DNA from: an uncultured Psychrosphaera sp.
Lineage (GTDB): Bacteria; Pseudomonadota; Gammaproteobacteria; Enterobacterales; Alteromonadaceae
DNA length: 64,000 nucleotides
Assembly (NCBI RefSeq): GCF_947500655.1
Contig: NZ_CANMSK010000004.1
Span: 62,001-126,000 of the forward strand
Direction of reading: 5' to 3'
The notes beneath the pieces were generated by a model. That model did not search any database and was not told the DNA's origin. It worked only from the letters and a program-made list of their open reading frames with translations. Below, piece by piece: positions 19,526 through 29,114 of the stretch. Position 1 is the first letter of the stretch, and every line of letters starts with the position of its first letter. The position numbers and the translations under genes are program-made.

Positions 19526-19735
19526 TTAAGCTAATTCAACGTTTGCAGCTTGCAAACCTTTCTGACCGTCTTCAACTTCAAAAGAAACCGCTTGGCCTTC
19601 TTTTAATGTTTTGAATCCGTCACCAGAAATTGCACGGAAATGAACGAATACGTCCTTGCCGCCATTATCTTGAGTAAGAAATCCGTAACCTTTCTCTTCG
19701 TTGAACCATTTAACTGTACCAGTCGATTTAGACAT
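19526..19735 (-). CDS. Cold-shock protein, CspA family
   Basis: A 69-residue single cold-shock domain that binds single-stranded RNA and DNA. RNP1 is KGYGFLTQ at about residues 15-22 and RNP2 is VFVHFRA at 29-35; the aromatic residues at these sites are present. It probably acts as an RNA chaperone. The untranslated leader is long (a promoter-like element lies about 190 bases upstream), as is typical for cold-induced csp genes whose mRNA leader controls translation. It is monocistronic, with a terminator immediately after it. Which csp paralogue it corresponds to cannot be told. Confidence 0.95.
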   Translation of the reverse strand: MSKSTGTVKWFNEEKGYGFLTQDNGGKDVFVHFRAISGDGFKTLKEGQAVSFEVEDGQKGLQAANVELA

Positions 19736-20064
19736 ATAAACCTCGATTTAAATTTAATATTTTAAGACACAATACGTGCCGACATTATCTTCATAGGGAA
19801 ATATTAAATTGCGATGTAACTTATGGAAGGATAACGTCTCAATATCGACCAAAAAATTGAGTCTAGAGGTTTATTAACACATGAAGCAAATAACAATCTT
19901 AAATATGTCTCTGTAAAGACAAAACGTATGATAGCACATATTTTTAATAAAGCTCATTAAATGTCCATATATCTTTAAATTATTTTCGTTATTTATCATG
20001 CGAGTATGAAAAAACAACGGTGTTCATCTGTAACATGACATTTTTATCGTTAGAGCTCGTTACT
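19736..20064 (-). other. Long csp leader and promoter region
   Basis: About 330 bases with no protein gene. On the minus strand an extended -10 (TGTGCTATCAT, hexamer at 19928-19933) suggests a start point near 19921, giving a leader of ~185 bases, as in cspA-type genes. No clear -35 box or textbook cold box was found. The remainder is AT-rich spacer up to the DUF1289 gene. Confidence 0.4.
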
Positions 20065-20271
20065 CTATGCTTGATCTATTTCTGGAGTGGTTTCAGATCC
20101 AGTATCTAATAATTGATCTTTTCTTTTATTATCACAACGACTTACGATTGCACTTTGCTCTTGCTCAGATAATTTCTGCCAACCTGTAATCTCATTAATA
20201 TGACGGAAACAACCTACACATATATCGCTATCATCTAGGCAACATTCTCTAATGCATGGCGATTTAATCAT
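20065..20271 (-). CDS. DUF1289 family small cysteine-rich protein
   Basis: A 68-residue protein with the DUF1289 signature: SPCIRECCLDDSDICVGCFR, in which spaced cysteines (CxxxCC...CxxC) probably bind iron-sulfur or zinc, followed by the helix EITGWQKLSEQE. The biochemical function of the family is not established. A C-terminal polar tail of ~20 residues is variable. It is divergent from the glutaredoxin gene grxA with a 99-base spacer. Confidence 0.88.
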   Translation of the reverse strand: MIKSPCIRECCLDDSDICVGCFRHINEITGWQKLSEQEQSAIVSRCDNKRKDQLLDTGSETTPEIDQA

Positions 20272-20370
20272 AAAGAATCTACTTTTACTGTTAACATCAT
20301 CGATTTTAATCCATTTATTCTAACTAAATTTTTACGTATTATTGCATCAATTACTTTAGAGGAGAATTTT

Positions 20371-20631
20371 ATGTTTACTGTTATTTTTGGTCGCCCAGCT
20401 TGTCCGTACTGTGTAAGAGCAAAAGAAATTGCTGAGCAACTTAAAGAAAAGCGTGATGACTTTAACTTTCGTTATGTTGATATACATGCTGAAGGTATTA
20501 GCCAAGCAGATCTTGAAAAAACGGTTGGAAAACCAGTTCAGACTGTTCCACAGATATTTATAGATCAAGAACATATTGGTGGATGTGACGAGTTTGAAGC
20601 TTATGCTAAAGCAAACTTAGACCTATATTAA
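20371..20631 (+). CDS. grxA: Glutaredoxin 1 (GrxA)
   Basis: An 86-residue thioredoxin-fold enzyme that reduces disulfides with glutathione, for example in ribonucleotide reductase and PAPS reductase. The dithiol active site CPYC is at residues 11-14, and the GSH-binding TVPQIFID and GGCDEF motifs are present. The starting residues MFTVIFGRPACPYCVRAK and length match GrxA rather than GrxC or the monothiol type. AGAGGAG precedes the start at good distance. It stands alone between the DUF1289 gene and gsk. Confidence 0.95.
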   Translation: MFTVIFGRPACPYCVRAKEIAEQLKEKRDDFNFRYVDIHAEGISQADLEKTVGKPVQTVPQIFIDQEHIGGCDEFEAYAKANLDLY

Positions 20632-20645
20632 AATGCCTTTCATCC

Positions 20646-20667
20646 GCTCATTATTAACTTAATGAGC
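20646..20667 (+). terminator. Weak hairpin after grxA
   Basis: GCTCATTA at 20646-20653 pairs with TAATGAGC at 20660-20667, loop six bases. No T-run follows, so it may only be an mRNA 3'-end stabiliser. Confidence 0.3.
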
Positions 20668-20786
20668 TGGTGAACTATTCCTTGTTAGTCTTTGAAATCT
20701 CTTTTAATTTTCTCTGACATTCTTACTTAAACACCTCCAATCTAATTTTTTCTCGATTTGTTATGTTTATTACTCCTCAGACCATT

Positions 20787-20792
20787 TATAAT
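20787..20792 (+). promoter_or_regulatory. Consensus -10 box upstream of gsk
   Basis: TATAAT lies 36 bases before the gsk start codon, predicting a leader of about 30 bases. No good -35 hexamer occurs at 16-18 bases, so the promoter may need an activator or be only of moderate strength. Confidence 0.4.
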
Positions 20793-20827
20793 GCGCGCCA
20801 TTAATTCTTCTACAGTGCAATCAATAC

Positions 20828-22129
20828 ATGCGATTTCCAGGCCGTCGAAAACACAAACATTACTTCCCTGTTGATAAAAAAGATCCATTAACTAAAAAGT
20901 TAACCACGGATGTGGAACTCAAACATCCATATGTAGTGGGGATGGATCAAACTATTGTAGATATTGAAGCGCATGTCCCAGAAAGCTTATTAGCAGAATT
21001 TAAGCTAACTAAAGGCTTGTCACAATTAGTACCAAGTGAGATTGCAGAAGCTCTATATCAATATATTGATGATAACAACCTTATTGTCGACCAACATGCC
21101 GGCGGCACAATTGGCAACACAATGCACAATTATTCCGTATTGGCCGATGACAGATCTGTCCTTTATGGTGTTATGAGTCAAAACATTAAAGTTGGCAATT
21201 ACGCTTACCAATATTTATGCAACACCTCATCGAAAGTAGACTTACAACATCTACAACCTGTGGACGGTGCTATTGGCAGGGCCTTCACTTTGATCACAGA
21301 AGATGGCGAACGCACTTTTGCCATCGACTCTGGAAAAATGAACCGCCTTACTCCAGATTTTATTGATGAAGAGTTAATTAAAAATTCTTGTGCCTTTGTT
21401 ATCAGCGCTTATTTTACACGCTGTAGTGGCGAAGACACCTTAGACAAAGCTGCATTAAAAGCTATCGAATACGCTAACAAACATAAAGTGCCTGTGGTAT
21501 TAACCTTAGGTACTCGTTTTATGATTGATGAAAAGCCTCAATGGTGGCGTGATTTTATTAAACAACACGTACAAGTCTTAGCGATGAATGAAGAAGAAGC
21601 TGAAGCACTTGTTGGTCATTCAGACCCTTTATTAGCCGCGGAAGCTGCTTTGGACTTAGCTGATTTAGTTTTATGTACCGCAGGCCCGCTAGGATTATAT
21701 ATGGCAGGTTTCACTGATGAGACATTCAAGCGTGATACTCGCTATCCATTATTACCAGGTAGCATTCCTGAGTTTAATCGCTACGAATATTCTAGACCTT
21801 TATTAAAATCACTCTGTAGTAACCCAATAAAGATTTATTCTCATATTGCACCTTACATGGGTGGACCGGACAAAATTAAGAATACTAATGGTGCAGGAGA
21901 TGGTGCGTTAGCTGCTGTTTTGCATGATATTGCATCCAATGCTTATCACTCTACCAACGTGCCTGAGTCAAGCAAACATACAGTACCGGCAATAACCTAT
22001 TCTTCATTGTCACAGATGTGTAAATACGCGAACCGAGTTAGCTTTGAAGTATTATCACAAAGCTCACCTCGCTTATCAAAAGGCTTACCTGAGCGTGAAG
22101 ATAGCTTAGAGCAAGCTTATTGGCATTAG
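20828..22129 (+). CDS. gsk: Inosine-guanosine kinase
   Basis: A 433-residue PfkB-family sugar kinase that phosphorylates inosine and guanosine to IMP and GMP for purine salvage. The start MRFPGRRKHKHYFPV is characteristic of Gsk. The N-terminal glycine motif (DQHAGGTIGNTMHN) binds the nucleoside ribose. The C-terminal signature NTNGAGDGAL contains the catalytic base Asp358 and the anion hole. No clear Shine-Dalgarno sequence is seen. It is convergent with pckA across a strong two-way terminator. Confidence 0.95.
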   Translation: MRFPGRRKHKHYFPVDKKDPLTKKLTTDVELKHPYVVGMDQTIVDIEAHVPESLLAEFKLTKGLSQLVPSEIAEALYQYIDDNNLIVDQHAGGTIGNTMHNYSVLADDRSVLYGVMSQNIKVGNYAYQYLCNTSSKVDLQHLQPVDGAIGRAFTLITEDGERTFAIDSGKMNRLTPDFIDEELIKNSCAFVISAYFTRCSGEDTLDKAALKAIEYANKHKVPVVLTLGTRFMIDEKPQWWRDFIKQHVQVLAMNEEEAEALVGHSDPLLAAEAALDLADLVLCTAGPLGLYMAGFTDETFKRDTRYPLLPGSIPEFNRYEYSRPLLKSLCSNPIKIYSHIAPYMGGPDKIKNTNGAGDGALAAVLHDIASNAYHSTNVPESSKHTVPAITYSSLSQMCKYANRVSFEVLSQSSPRLSKGLPEREDSLEQAYWH

Positions 22130-22163
22130 TAGCATCCAATTTTTTACATTTAAATTCAGAAAC

Positions 22164-22200
22164 AAAAAAGCCTTTGCATTTATAATGCAAAGGCTTTTTT
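22164..22200. terminator. Bidirectional terminator (gsk / pckA)
   Basis: A 17-bp perfect stem (22164-22180 against 22184-22200), GC-containing part GCCTTTGCATT, three-base loop, with flanking A-run and T-run. It serves both convergent genes. Confidence 0.92.
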
Positions 22201-22218
22201 ATGATTACTAGGCCTTGT

Positions 22219-23826
22219 TTACAGCTGTGGTCCAGCAGCAACTAATCCTTTACCTTCTTCATTATCAGTAAACTGAACAAAGTTATCGATAAACAAGTTT
22301 GCTAGATTTTCTGCTTTTGACTGCCACTGTGCAACATATTGATAAGTGTCACGAGGATCTAAAATCTTAGCGTCACAGTTAGCTAATTCAGTTGGCACTT
22401 CCAAATTAAATATTGGAATGATTTTAGTTGGTGCGCTTTCTATTGAACCATCAAGAATTGAATCAATAATCGCACGAGTATCTTTAATTGAGATACGCTT
22501 GCCACTACCATTCCAACCAGTATTAACCAAATAAGCTTCTGCACCAGATGCATTCATACGTTCAACTAATACTTCAGCATATTTAGTTGGGTGTAATGTT
22601 AAAAATGCTTTACCAAAACACGATGAAAATGTTGGTACAGGCTCAGTAATTCCACGTTCAGTTCCAGCTAATTTAGCGGTAAAACCAGACAAGAAATGAT
22701 ATTTAGTTTGGGCATCTGTTAATTTAGAAACAGGAGGTAATACACCAAATGCATCCGCGGTTAAAAAGATAACTTTTTGAGCATGTCCTGCTTTTGATAT
22801 AGGTTTAACAATATTATCAATGTGATTAATTGGGTAAGAAACACGAGTATTTTGTGTAACTGAACCGTCAGTAAAATCTATTTTACCATTTTCATCCACA
22901 GTTACGTTTTCCAACAATGCATCACGACGTATTGCATTGTAGATATCAGGTTCGCTTTCTTTATCTAAGTCGATAGTTTTTGCGTAACAACCACCTTCAA
23001 AGTTAAATACACCGTCTTTATCCCACCCATGTTCATCGTCACCTATAAGCGCACGTTTTGGGTCGGTAGATAATGTTGTTTTACCCGTACCTGACAAACC
23101 AAAAAAGATAGCTACATCACCTTTTTTTCCAACATTAGCAGAACAATGCATTGATGCCATACCTTGTAATGGTAGGTAATAATTCATCATTGCGAACAAG
23201 CCTTTTTTCATTTCACCGCCGTACCAAGTACCGCCGATGATCTGCATTTTTTCTGTTAAATTAAAAACAGTAAATACTTCTGAATTAAGACCTTGCTCTT
23301 TCCAATTAGGATTTGTAGTTTTAGAGCCATTCATTACAACAAAGTCAGGTTCACCGTAATTTTCTAACTCTTCATCTGTTGGGCGCATAAACATATTTTT
23401 AACAAAATGCGCTTGCCATGCGACTTCCGTGATAAACCGTACTTTAAGTCGTACTGTTTCATTAGCCCCACAAAAAGTATCAACAACAAATAATTTTTTA
23501 CTTGAAAGTTGTTTGCTAACTAGGTTTTTAAGATCTTGCCAAATTTCTTCTGAAATAGGTTTGTTATCATTTGGGGCCGTTTTTGAATTCCACCACACTG
23601 TATCTTTTGTGATGGCATCTTCTACTATAAATTTATCTTTTGGCGAACGACCAGTAAATATCCCAGTACTAACATTAACCGCGCCTAATTCCGTAACGAC
23701 ACCTTTCTCATAACCTTCAAGAGCAGGGTTAATCTCTTCTTCATACAAAACATCATATGACGGATTATAAATAACTTCGTTAACATCTGTTATGCCGTAC
23801 TGTGATAAATCAATATTTTTAGCCAT
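22219..23826 (-). CDS. pckA: Phosphoenolpyruvate carboxykinase (ATP)
   Basis: A 535-residue enzyme making PEP from oxaloacetate with ATP, the first step of gluconeogenesis. The kinase-1a P-loop [12 protein letters not shown] with Lys249, the following LIGDDEHGW metal site, and the segment [10 protein letters not shown] are all intact. The N-terminal [13 protein letters not shown] oxaloacetate-binding loop is present. Length matches the ATP-type family. It is monocistronic, with a long upstream region likely to hold its promoter. Confidence 0.97.
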   Translation of the reverse strand: MAKNIDLSQYGITDVNEVIYNPSYDVLYEEEINPALEGYEKGVVTELGAVNVSTGIFTGRSPKDKFIVEDAITKDTVWWNSKTAPNDNKPISEEIWQDLKNLVSKQLSSKKLFVVDTFCGANETVRLKVRFITEVAWQAHFVKNMFMRPTDEELENYGEPDFVVMNGSKTTNPNWKEQGLNSEVFTVFNLTEKMQIIGGTWYGGEMKKGLFAMMNYYLPLQGMASMHCSANVGKKGDVAIFFGLSGTGKTTLSTDPKRALIGDDEHGWDKDGVFNFEGGCYAKTIDLDKESEPDIYNAIRRDALLENVTVDENGKIDFTDGSVTQNTRVSYPINHIDNIVKPISKAGHAQKVIFLTADAFGVLPPVSKLTDAQTKYHFLSGFTAKLAGTERGITEPVPTFSSCFGKAFLTLHPTKYAEVLVERMNASGAEAYLVNTGWNGSGKRISIKDTRAIIDSILDGSIESAPTKIIPIFNLEVPTELANCDAKILDPRDTYQYVAQWQSKAENLANLFIDNFVQFTDNEEGKGLVAAGPQL

Positions 23827-24355
23827 TTAAGTTCACCGAATCATAGTTAAATTAAAAAAAAGGGATCTGTATAGATAAATCGAATTTATTAAATACCAAC
23901 TTATCTATAAAGACTCAAACCCAAGTTAAAACATTCTTGATATGGGTTAACTTTTGTTATTTTTCAAAGCCCTTAAATCGCATTCTAACGTAATTACTCT
24001 TATTTTTGTAGTTCAAACTGAAAGTTTTACAAATGAATTACAAGAATGCAAATTTAACAATTTAAAACAATAACTTAACTAAGTCAAAAGCTGTTTTAAC
24101 ATAACAATTTCATATGTTTTTATTAGTATTATCAATAAATATTACATTTTTTTGATCTGTGATCATTAACTACAGCTACTTTAATTAGCATAAATAGCTA
24201 ACTGCTAAAAAGTTCTTTTGTCTATTCAGACAAAATTGAAATACATAAATAGATATAACAAATGAGGGATATGACCATGAAGCATCAGGGGGGAATATAG
24301 ACCCAAAAATATCACCTGTGGCATACCATTGCTGTGCAATCTTAAATAAACAATA
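23827..24355. other. Intergenic region between pckA and the hybrid kinase
   Basis: About 530 AT-rich bases with no recognisable gene, terminator or repeat. The part next to pckA must carry its promoter. A 12-codon open frame near 24262 (plus strand) lacks a clear ribosome-binding site and is not called. Confidence 0.55.
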
Positions 24356-27154
24356 TTATTTATCTACTGGGAACTTTAACCACTTATCTAATATCAGCTT
24401 CAAACCATTTAGTTTTATCGGCTTACTTAAGAAATCATCCATACCGACAGAGAAACAATGTTCTTTGTCCCCAGCCATTGCAGCTCCGGTTATTGCAACA
24501 ATTGGTATTCTTGAATAACCACGTTCTCGCTCCAACCGTCTAATTGATTGAGTCATTTCATACCCATCCATTTCTGGCATATGGCAATCACTTAAAATAA
24601 GTGAATATTGATGCGCCTCCCACTTATGAATGGCTTCTTTTCCATCACCAGCAAGATCAGCTTTATAGCCTAAACGTAACATCTGCTTTTTGATCAAATC
24701 CTGATTAAATATATTATCTTCAACAATAAGAATGTCCGCATGATCGTCTTCATCTTTATTTTCAGTCTCTAAAATTTGTTCCTTTTTCCGATCTGAGGTG
24801 TCATCCGTTATTTGATAAGAACTTGAAAGTAAACTTAACGTTTCTATCAGCTGATTTCTGGTGAGTGGTTTTATTGGCAAACTATTTACTTGCGGGTAAC
24901 TTGCCGTTAGCGCATCCTTTTGAGCTCGGTCGATTGCAACGACAACCTTACTATTCCATGAAGCTCCTCTAGTCAGCTCTATAAATTTCATGGCTAGCTC
25001 TAATTCACCGACCATCACCAACACTAAATCAAAAGATTTATCTTTTATAATATCTTCTATGTCTTTCAATATCGGCTGATCATAAAATTGCACCGACGCC
25101 CCTTCATTTTCCAAATAGGAGATATACCTTTTGGATACTTTTTCCAGGTAGACATTTATATTAAAAATAATAATGGTTTTATTTGCCAGTTTTGGCTGCG
25201 GGAAGTCTTGCTCTTTTGCTTGCCAAACAGGTAAATCTAGCGAAAATGTAGAGCCTACTCCAAGCTCACTTTCCATAATAATTGCGCCGCCCATCATGTC
25301 GGCTAAATTACCACAAATAGCTAAACCTAATCCTGTACCACCATATTTTCGAGTTGTGGATTTTTCGGCTTGTACAAATGGAGAAAAGAGTGAATTTTGT
25401 ACATTTTTATCGATGCCTATTCCATTGTCTTTCACTGAAAAAACAATATTTTGCAACGACAGTTGATCATTTTTAACAAAGACAGAAACTACAATCTTAC
25501 CAACTCTTTCGTCGCGGCTATTGGTAAATTTTATCGCGTTACCTAATAAGTTAAATAGGATTTGACGAACTCTCACTTCATCTCCCAATACAACTTTAGG
25601 TATATTCGTCGCTTCTCTAACATCAATAATAAGATTTTTTTTGGTGGCTACTGGTAAGAATATATTGGTAATATTATCGATGATATCTGATATTGAGAAC
25701 GGCCTTTCTTCTAATTCTAACTTACCAGATTCAATTTTATTCAAATCTAAAATATCGTTGAGTATTGAAACTAAACTATCCGCGGCTACTTTTGACGTTT
25801 CAATTAAGGAACGTGTTTCTTGTTTTAGTCGATCGTGTGAAGCTAATTCTAAATTACCTATAATCGCGTTCATGGGCGTTCTTAGTTCGTGACTCATCAT
25901 CGCTAGGAAATTACTTTTAGCCCTATTTGCCTGCTCTGCTCTTTCTGACGCTAACTCCAATTGCCCCGTTCTTTGTGCAACTCTATTCTCTAAATCTACA
26001 TTTAGTTTTTTGAGTTCGTTCCTATATTTTACTATTTGAGTCTGATCAATACACACGCCATAGATTTTTCGAATATCGCCATTAATACTTTTAACCACTA
26101 TGGCTTGAGCGTGAATATATTTATCGTCTTTATTGGGAATACAAACTCTAAAGTCCACTTCAAATGAACTGTCCGTTTCAATAGCCTTGTTTAACGTGCT
26201 AAAAATAAAACCTAAATCGTCTGGGTGAACTCGTTCCTTCCATTTCACCATTCTGGTAGAGTCATCAGTATCTTCGAATTGGAAGATCTGATTTGTCATC
26301 GTATCCCAGTTCCAGATCCAGCGTCCTTCGGAATTTTCGCCACCTTCCCAAGTGCCAATATCTCCCGCTTGCAATGCCAATTCCTTAGCATAATTAGCGT
26401 TAGTCAGCTGCGTCAAAACTTCTTTCTGCTGAGTACAATCTTCAATAGAGCCAACAATTGCGGAGCCTAAATTTGCATTTTTGAATAAATCACCTTTTAA
26501 CGAGAACCATCTTATTTCTCCTGCAACGTGGGCTCTAAATTCAAAATTAAGTGGAATACCAAACTCTAAATGATTACTAAAAAACTCATCAAACACGATT
26601 CTATCTATTTCGACGATAAGAGATTTAAATCGGTTCCAGTCAAAAAACACCTCTGGTTTTACACCTAATAGCTCTTTCATTTTTGCTGAAAAAAATGCTA
26701 CCTCGACTTCTGGTATATATTCCCATGTTCCTATTCCAGCACTAGATGTTGCTTTTACAATTTTATCTAAACCAATGGAGTCTTTATTACTATTTCTACG
26801 AGCCGCTATATCTTCACTGACGCTAAATAATATAACGGGTGAGTCACTTTCCAACTCCATTTGCTTTGCATATATATCTACTTTTTTTATTTCATGTGCA
26901 TGAGCTTGCAAAATAAAATACACCAATGGACTGTTAAGCGTTTCTTTTTTAAATTCTAAAAAGTTATGATACCCATTCAATAACTCCTTACTAATTGGCT
27001 TACCCGGTTCCAGCTTAAATAATCCACTAAACATGTCACCAAACAAAACATCGAATTGCAGGCTAACGTGTAAAACGTCCCCCGCTAGATCACATATAAT
27101 TGCAGGTGATTTTGTAAAAGATAACAGATCCTTTATGTTATTTAAGCTTGTCAC
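24356..27154 (-). CDS. Hybrid sensor histidine kinase (PAS repeats, HisKA, HATPase, pseudo-receiver, receiver)
   Basis: A 932-residue soluble kinase. The N-terminal ~385 residues hold about three PAS-like domains. A coiled linker leads to HisKA with His422 in AMMSHELRTPMNA, then HATPase with the N box (NLLGNAIKF), G1 (DNGIGID) and G2 (GGTGLGLA). A divergent receiver-like domain (about 660-780) lacks an obvious phospho-acceptor. A full receiver follows, with Asp856 in LSDCHMPEMDG and Lys in FLSKPI. No transmembrane helix is seen. It has no Hpt domain of its own, and a separate Hpt protein gene lies divergently upstream, so signal probably passes His422, Asp856, the Hpt protein and then the receiver at 27763. 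The PAS ligand is unknown. Confidence 0.9.
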   Translation of the reverse strand: MTSLNNIKDLLSFTKSPAIICDLAGDVLHVSLQFDVLFGDMFSGLFKLEPGKPISKELLNGYHNFLEFKKETLNSPLVYFILQAHAHEIKKVDIYAKQMELESDSPVILFSVSEDIAARRNSNKDSIGLDKIVKATSSAGIGTWEYIPEVEVAFFSAKMKELLGVKPEVFFDWNRFKSLIVEIDRIVFDEFFSNHLEFGIPLNFEFRAHVAGEIRWFSLKGDLFKNANLGSAIVGSIEDCTQQKEVLTQLTNANYAKELALQAGDIGTWEGGENSEGRWIWNWDTMTNQIFQFEDTDDSTRMVKWKERVHPDDLGFIFSTLNKAIETDSSFEVDFRVCIPNKDDKYIHAQAIVVKSINGDIRKIYGVCIDQTQIVKYRNELKKLNVDLENRVAQRTGQLELASERAEQANRAKSNFLAMMSHELRTPMNAIIGNLELASHDRLKQETRSLIETSKVAADSLVSILNDILDLNKIESGKLELEERPFSISDIIDNITNIFLPVATKKNLIIDVREATNIPKVVLGDEVRVRQILFNLLGNAIKFTNSRDERVGKIVVSVFVKNDQLSLQNIVFSVKDNGIGIDKNVQNSLFSPFVQAEKSTTRKYGGTGLGLAICGNLADMMGGAIIMESELGVGSTFSLDLPVWQAKEQDFPQPKLANKTIIIFNINVYLEKVSKRYISYLENEGASVQFYDQPILKDIEDIIKDKSFDLVLVMVGELELAMKFIELTRGASWNSKVVVAIDRAQKDALTASYPQVNSLPIKPLTRNQLIETLSLLSSSYQITDDTSDRKKEQILETENKDEDDHADILIVEDNIFNQDLIKKQMLRLGYKADLAGDGKEAIHKWEAHQYSLILSDCHMPEMDGYEMTQSIRRLERERGYSRIPIVAITGAAMAGDKEHCFSVGMDDFLSKPIKLNGLKLILDKWLKFPVDK

Positions 27155-27396
27155 GTATTTCCCCAGTTATAACGTTAATTGCACCAACACCAACCGCATG
27201 GTTAATTGATTTAGATGAAACATTGTTAGATTTAGACTAGTTGACAACTAAGTTATTACAACTGATGAGCTTATCGCCGTATATTTAATGTTTAAAAATT
27301 ATCCTACCCAACCAACATTTTAATTTTATGGTCTACACTTAATTAAGTTTAGTAAGTGGGCATTCATAGAGTTATTAGTCACAGTTGGAGTGAAGG

Positions 27397-27750
27397 TTGA
27401 AATCTACAAAATTTATCGATATTTCTGAATTGGAAGACATATTTGGAGAAATGGATAATAGCGAAACTTGTGAAACAGTTGAAAGCCTACAAGCAGATTT
27501 TATTCTCAAGTTAAGTGTATTAACTAATTGTGTAGAGCAAAATGACATTAGTACGTTTAAATTAAATGCCCATTCCTTAAAGTCTAACTGCAGCTACTTA
27601 GGTGCCACACAACTAAACCAAAATTCATATCAATTAGAATTAACCACCTCTTTTAAAGATGACAACTTTTCTTCTAATTGGGCCACATTCAAAAATACAT
27701 TTGATTCCACCATGAGTGAAATACAAGAGACAATTGAACAACTGAAGTAA
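27397..27750 (+). CDS. Stand-alone histidine phosphotransfer (Hpt) protein
   Basis: A 117-residue helical protein with the Hpt phosphorylation motif LNAHSLKSNCSYLGA; the phospho-accepting histidine is His59. The motif with a lysine three residues later and a glycine downstream is typical. The start is TTG with GGAG at good spacing; no upstream ATG in frame is seen. It is 12 bases before a receiver gene and divergent from the hybrid kinase lacking an Hpt domain. Together they form a probable multistep phosphorelay. Confidence 0.83.
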   Translation: MKSTKFIDISELEDIFGEMDNSETCETVESLQADFILKLSVLTNCVEQNDISTFKLNAHSLKSNCSYLGATQLNQNSYQLELTTSFKDDNFSSNWATFKNTFDSTMSEIQETIEQLK

Positions 27751-27762
27751 AGGACTGCTCAA

Positions 27763-29022
27763 ATGGATAAAAACGGTAATAAAATTCATCATATCGTCAT
27801 CGTACGTGAAGATAATGATCTTGATCAGCTGGCAGTAAATAAAATTGTTGGTTATTTCAACAATGCATTAGTGATCCACAATATTAGAGAATTAAAGCCT
27901 CTAATGTTAGAACCAACGCCCAAAGTTATTTTCTTTTCAAACGAACATTTAGAAACAAGTTTTCAGCAATATTACGCATTACTTGCCAGTGTCGATGAGT
28001 CAGAGCTTTGTGAACATAAGTTTGTCACCTTTTGTAATAAAAAAGATGAAGACATTGCATTTGCCGCATACAACACTGACATAGTAGATGAATATTTAAT
28101 AAGCCGACCTCTCTATGAAGTCACGCGACCTATATTACTGGCCAATCAATTGTTAAAAGTATTAGGCGTGAATATTTCAGCTAATGGTAAAGTCGAATAC
28201 CAAGCAACAAAACTGCAATTAAAAACTGAATTAACTGCGCTTATAGAAAACACACTTGAAAGAAAAAAAGTGATAAAAGAAGACTTTGAAAAAAGTATTG
28301 TTAAGTTAGATTCGGCAATTACTAATGCACAAGAGAAGCTTAATAATAATAAAAAAGCGGAGCTGAATTTAGATGAAGTCAAAGATTTATTAGCTCAAAT
28401 AAAATCAAATGAAATTAGACCTGAGTTATTAGATCTGCAAAATAAAGCCCTGTCTTTATTAAATCGATTTGTAAAAAGTACAAGTAACATAGTCTCTAAA
28501 ATGGATACTCCGCCCTCAGAAAATGCAAGAGAGCAAACATCAACAGGACATAATACGTCGCAATCATCTGGCTCACTTAAAAGCCAAGCAAGTAAAAAAC
28601 ACGTTGAAGACATCGTATTTGAAGATCGCCTGCACGACGAAGAAGTAAGCAGTAGTATTAAAGTTCTTCTAGTCGAAGATGATGAAATTTCACTAAATTT
28701 AAGTGCTAAATTATTTAGAAGTAAACGATACGACTTTGACTATGCCGTTAATGGTCGTCAGGCATTAAAAAAACTAGGCGAGAATAAATACGATATTGTT
28801 TTTATGGATATAAATTTGCCAGACTCAGACGGACTTTCAATTGTTTCCCAATTAACCAATAACAGCTCCCTAAATCTTACAACACCAATTGTTGTTTTAA
28901 CGGGCAGCCATAGTAAATTATCAGTTAAGCGTGCAGGACAAGTGGGCGCTAAAGTGTATTTAATAAAACCTCTTAGACAAGCAACTCTGCAACAAGCCTT
29001 AAAAAAATGTAATTTGTTATAA
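27763..29022 (+). CDS. Response regulator with N-terminal degenerate receiver, coiled coil and C-terminal receiver
   Basis: A 419-residue protein. Residues about 1-130 look like a receiver-like fold without a convincing phosphorylation site. A charged helical region (about 140-245) suggests a coiled coil, followed by a Ser/Gln-rich linker. The C-terminal receiver (about 295-415) has acidic residues in LLVEDDEISL, Asp349 in VFMDINLPDSDG and Lys in VYLIKPL. There is no DNA-binding or enzymatic output domain, so output is likely protein-protein interaction. It follows the Hpt gene by 12 bases and probably ends the phosphorelay begun by the hybrid kinase. Its cellular target is unknown. Confidence 0.82.
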   Translation: MDKNGNKIHHIVIVREDNDLDQLAVNKIVGYFNNALVIHNIRELKPLMLEPTPKVIFFSNEHLETSFQQYYALLASVDESELCEHKFVTFCNKKDEDIAFAAYNTDIVDEYLISRPLYEVTRPILLANQLLKVLGVNISANGKVEYQATKLQLKTELTALIENTLERKKVIKEDFEKSIVKLDSAITNAQEKLNNNKKAELNLDEVKDLLAQIKSNEIRPELLDLQNKALSLLNRFVKSTSNIVSKMDTPPSENAREQTSTGHNTSQSSGSLKSQASKKHVEDIVFEDRLHDEEVSSSIKVLLVEDDEISLNLSAKLFRSKRYDFDYAVNGRQALKKLGENKYDIVFMDINLPDSDGLSIVSQLTNNSSLNLTTPIVVLTGSHSKLSVKRAGQVGAKVYLIKPLRQATLQQALKKCNLL

Positions 29023-29114
29023 AATAAAACTTCATTCGTATGTTTTAGCTAATTACATTAAACTTGCATTATATCTCTTCTGTGACTTATTTAGATATTT
29101 TCTATTGGGAAAAA

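Noticed and set aside
24262..24300. A 12-codon open frame (MRDMTMKHQGGI) on the plus strand before the kinase gene region
   Set aside because: Too short, without clear ribosome-binding site or homologue; probably chance.
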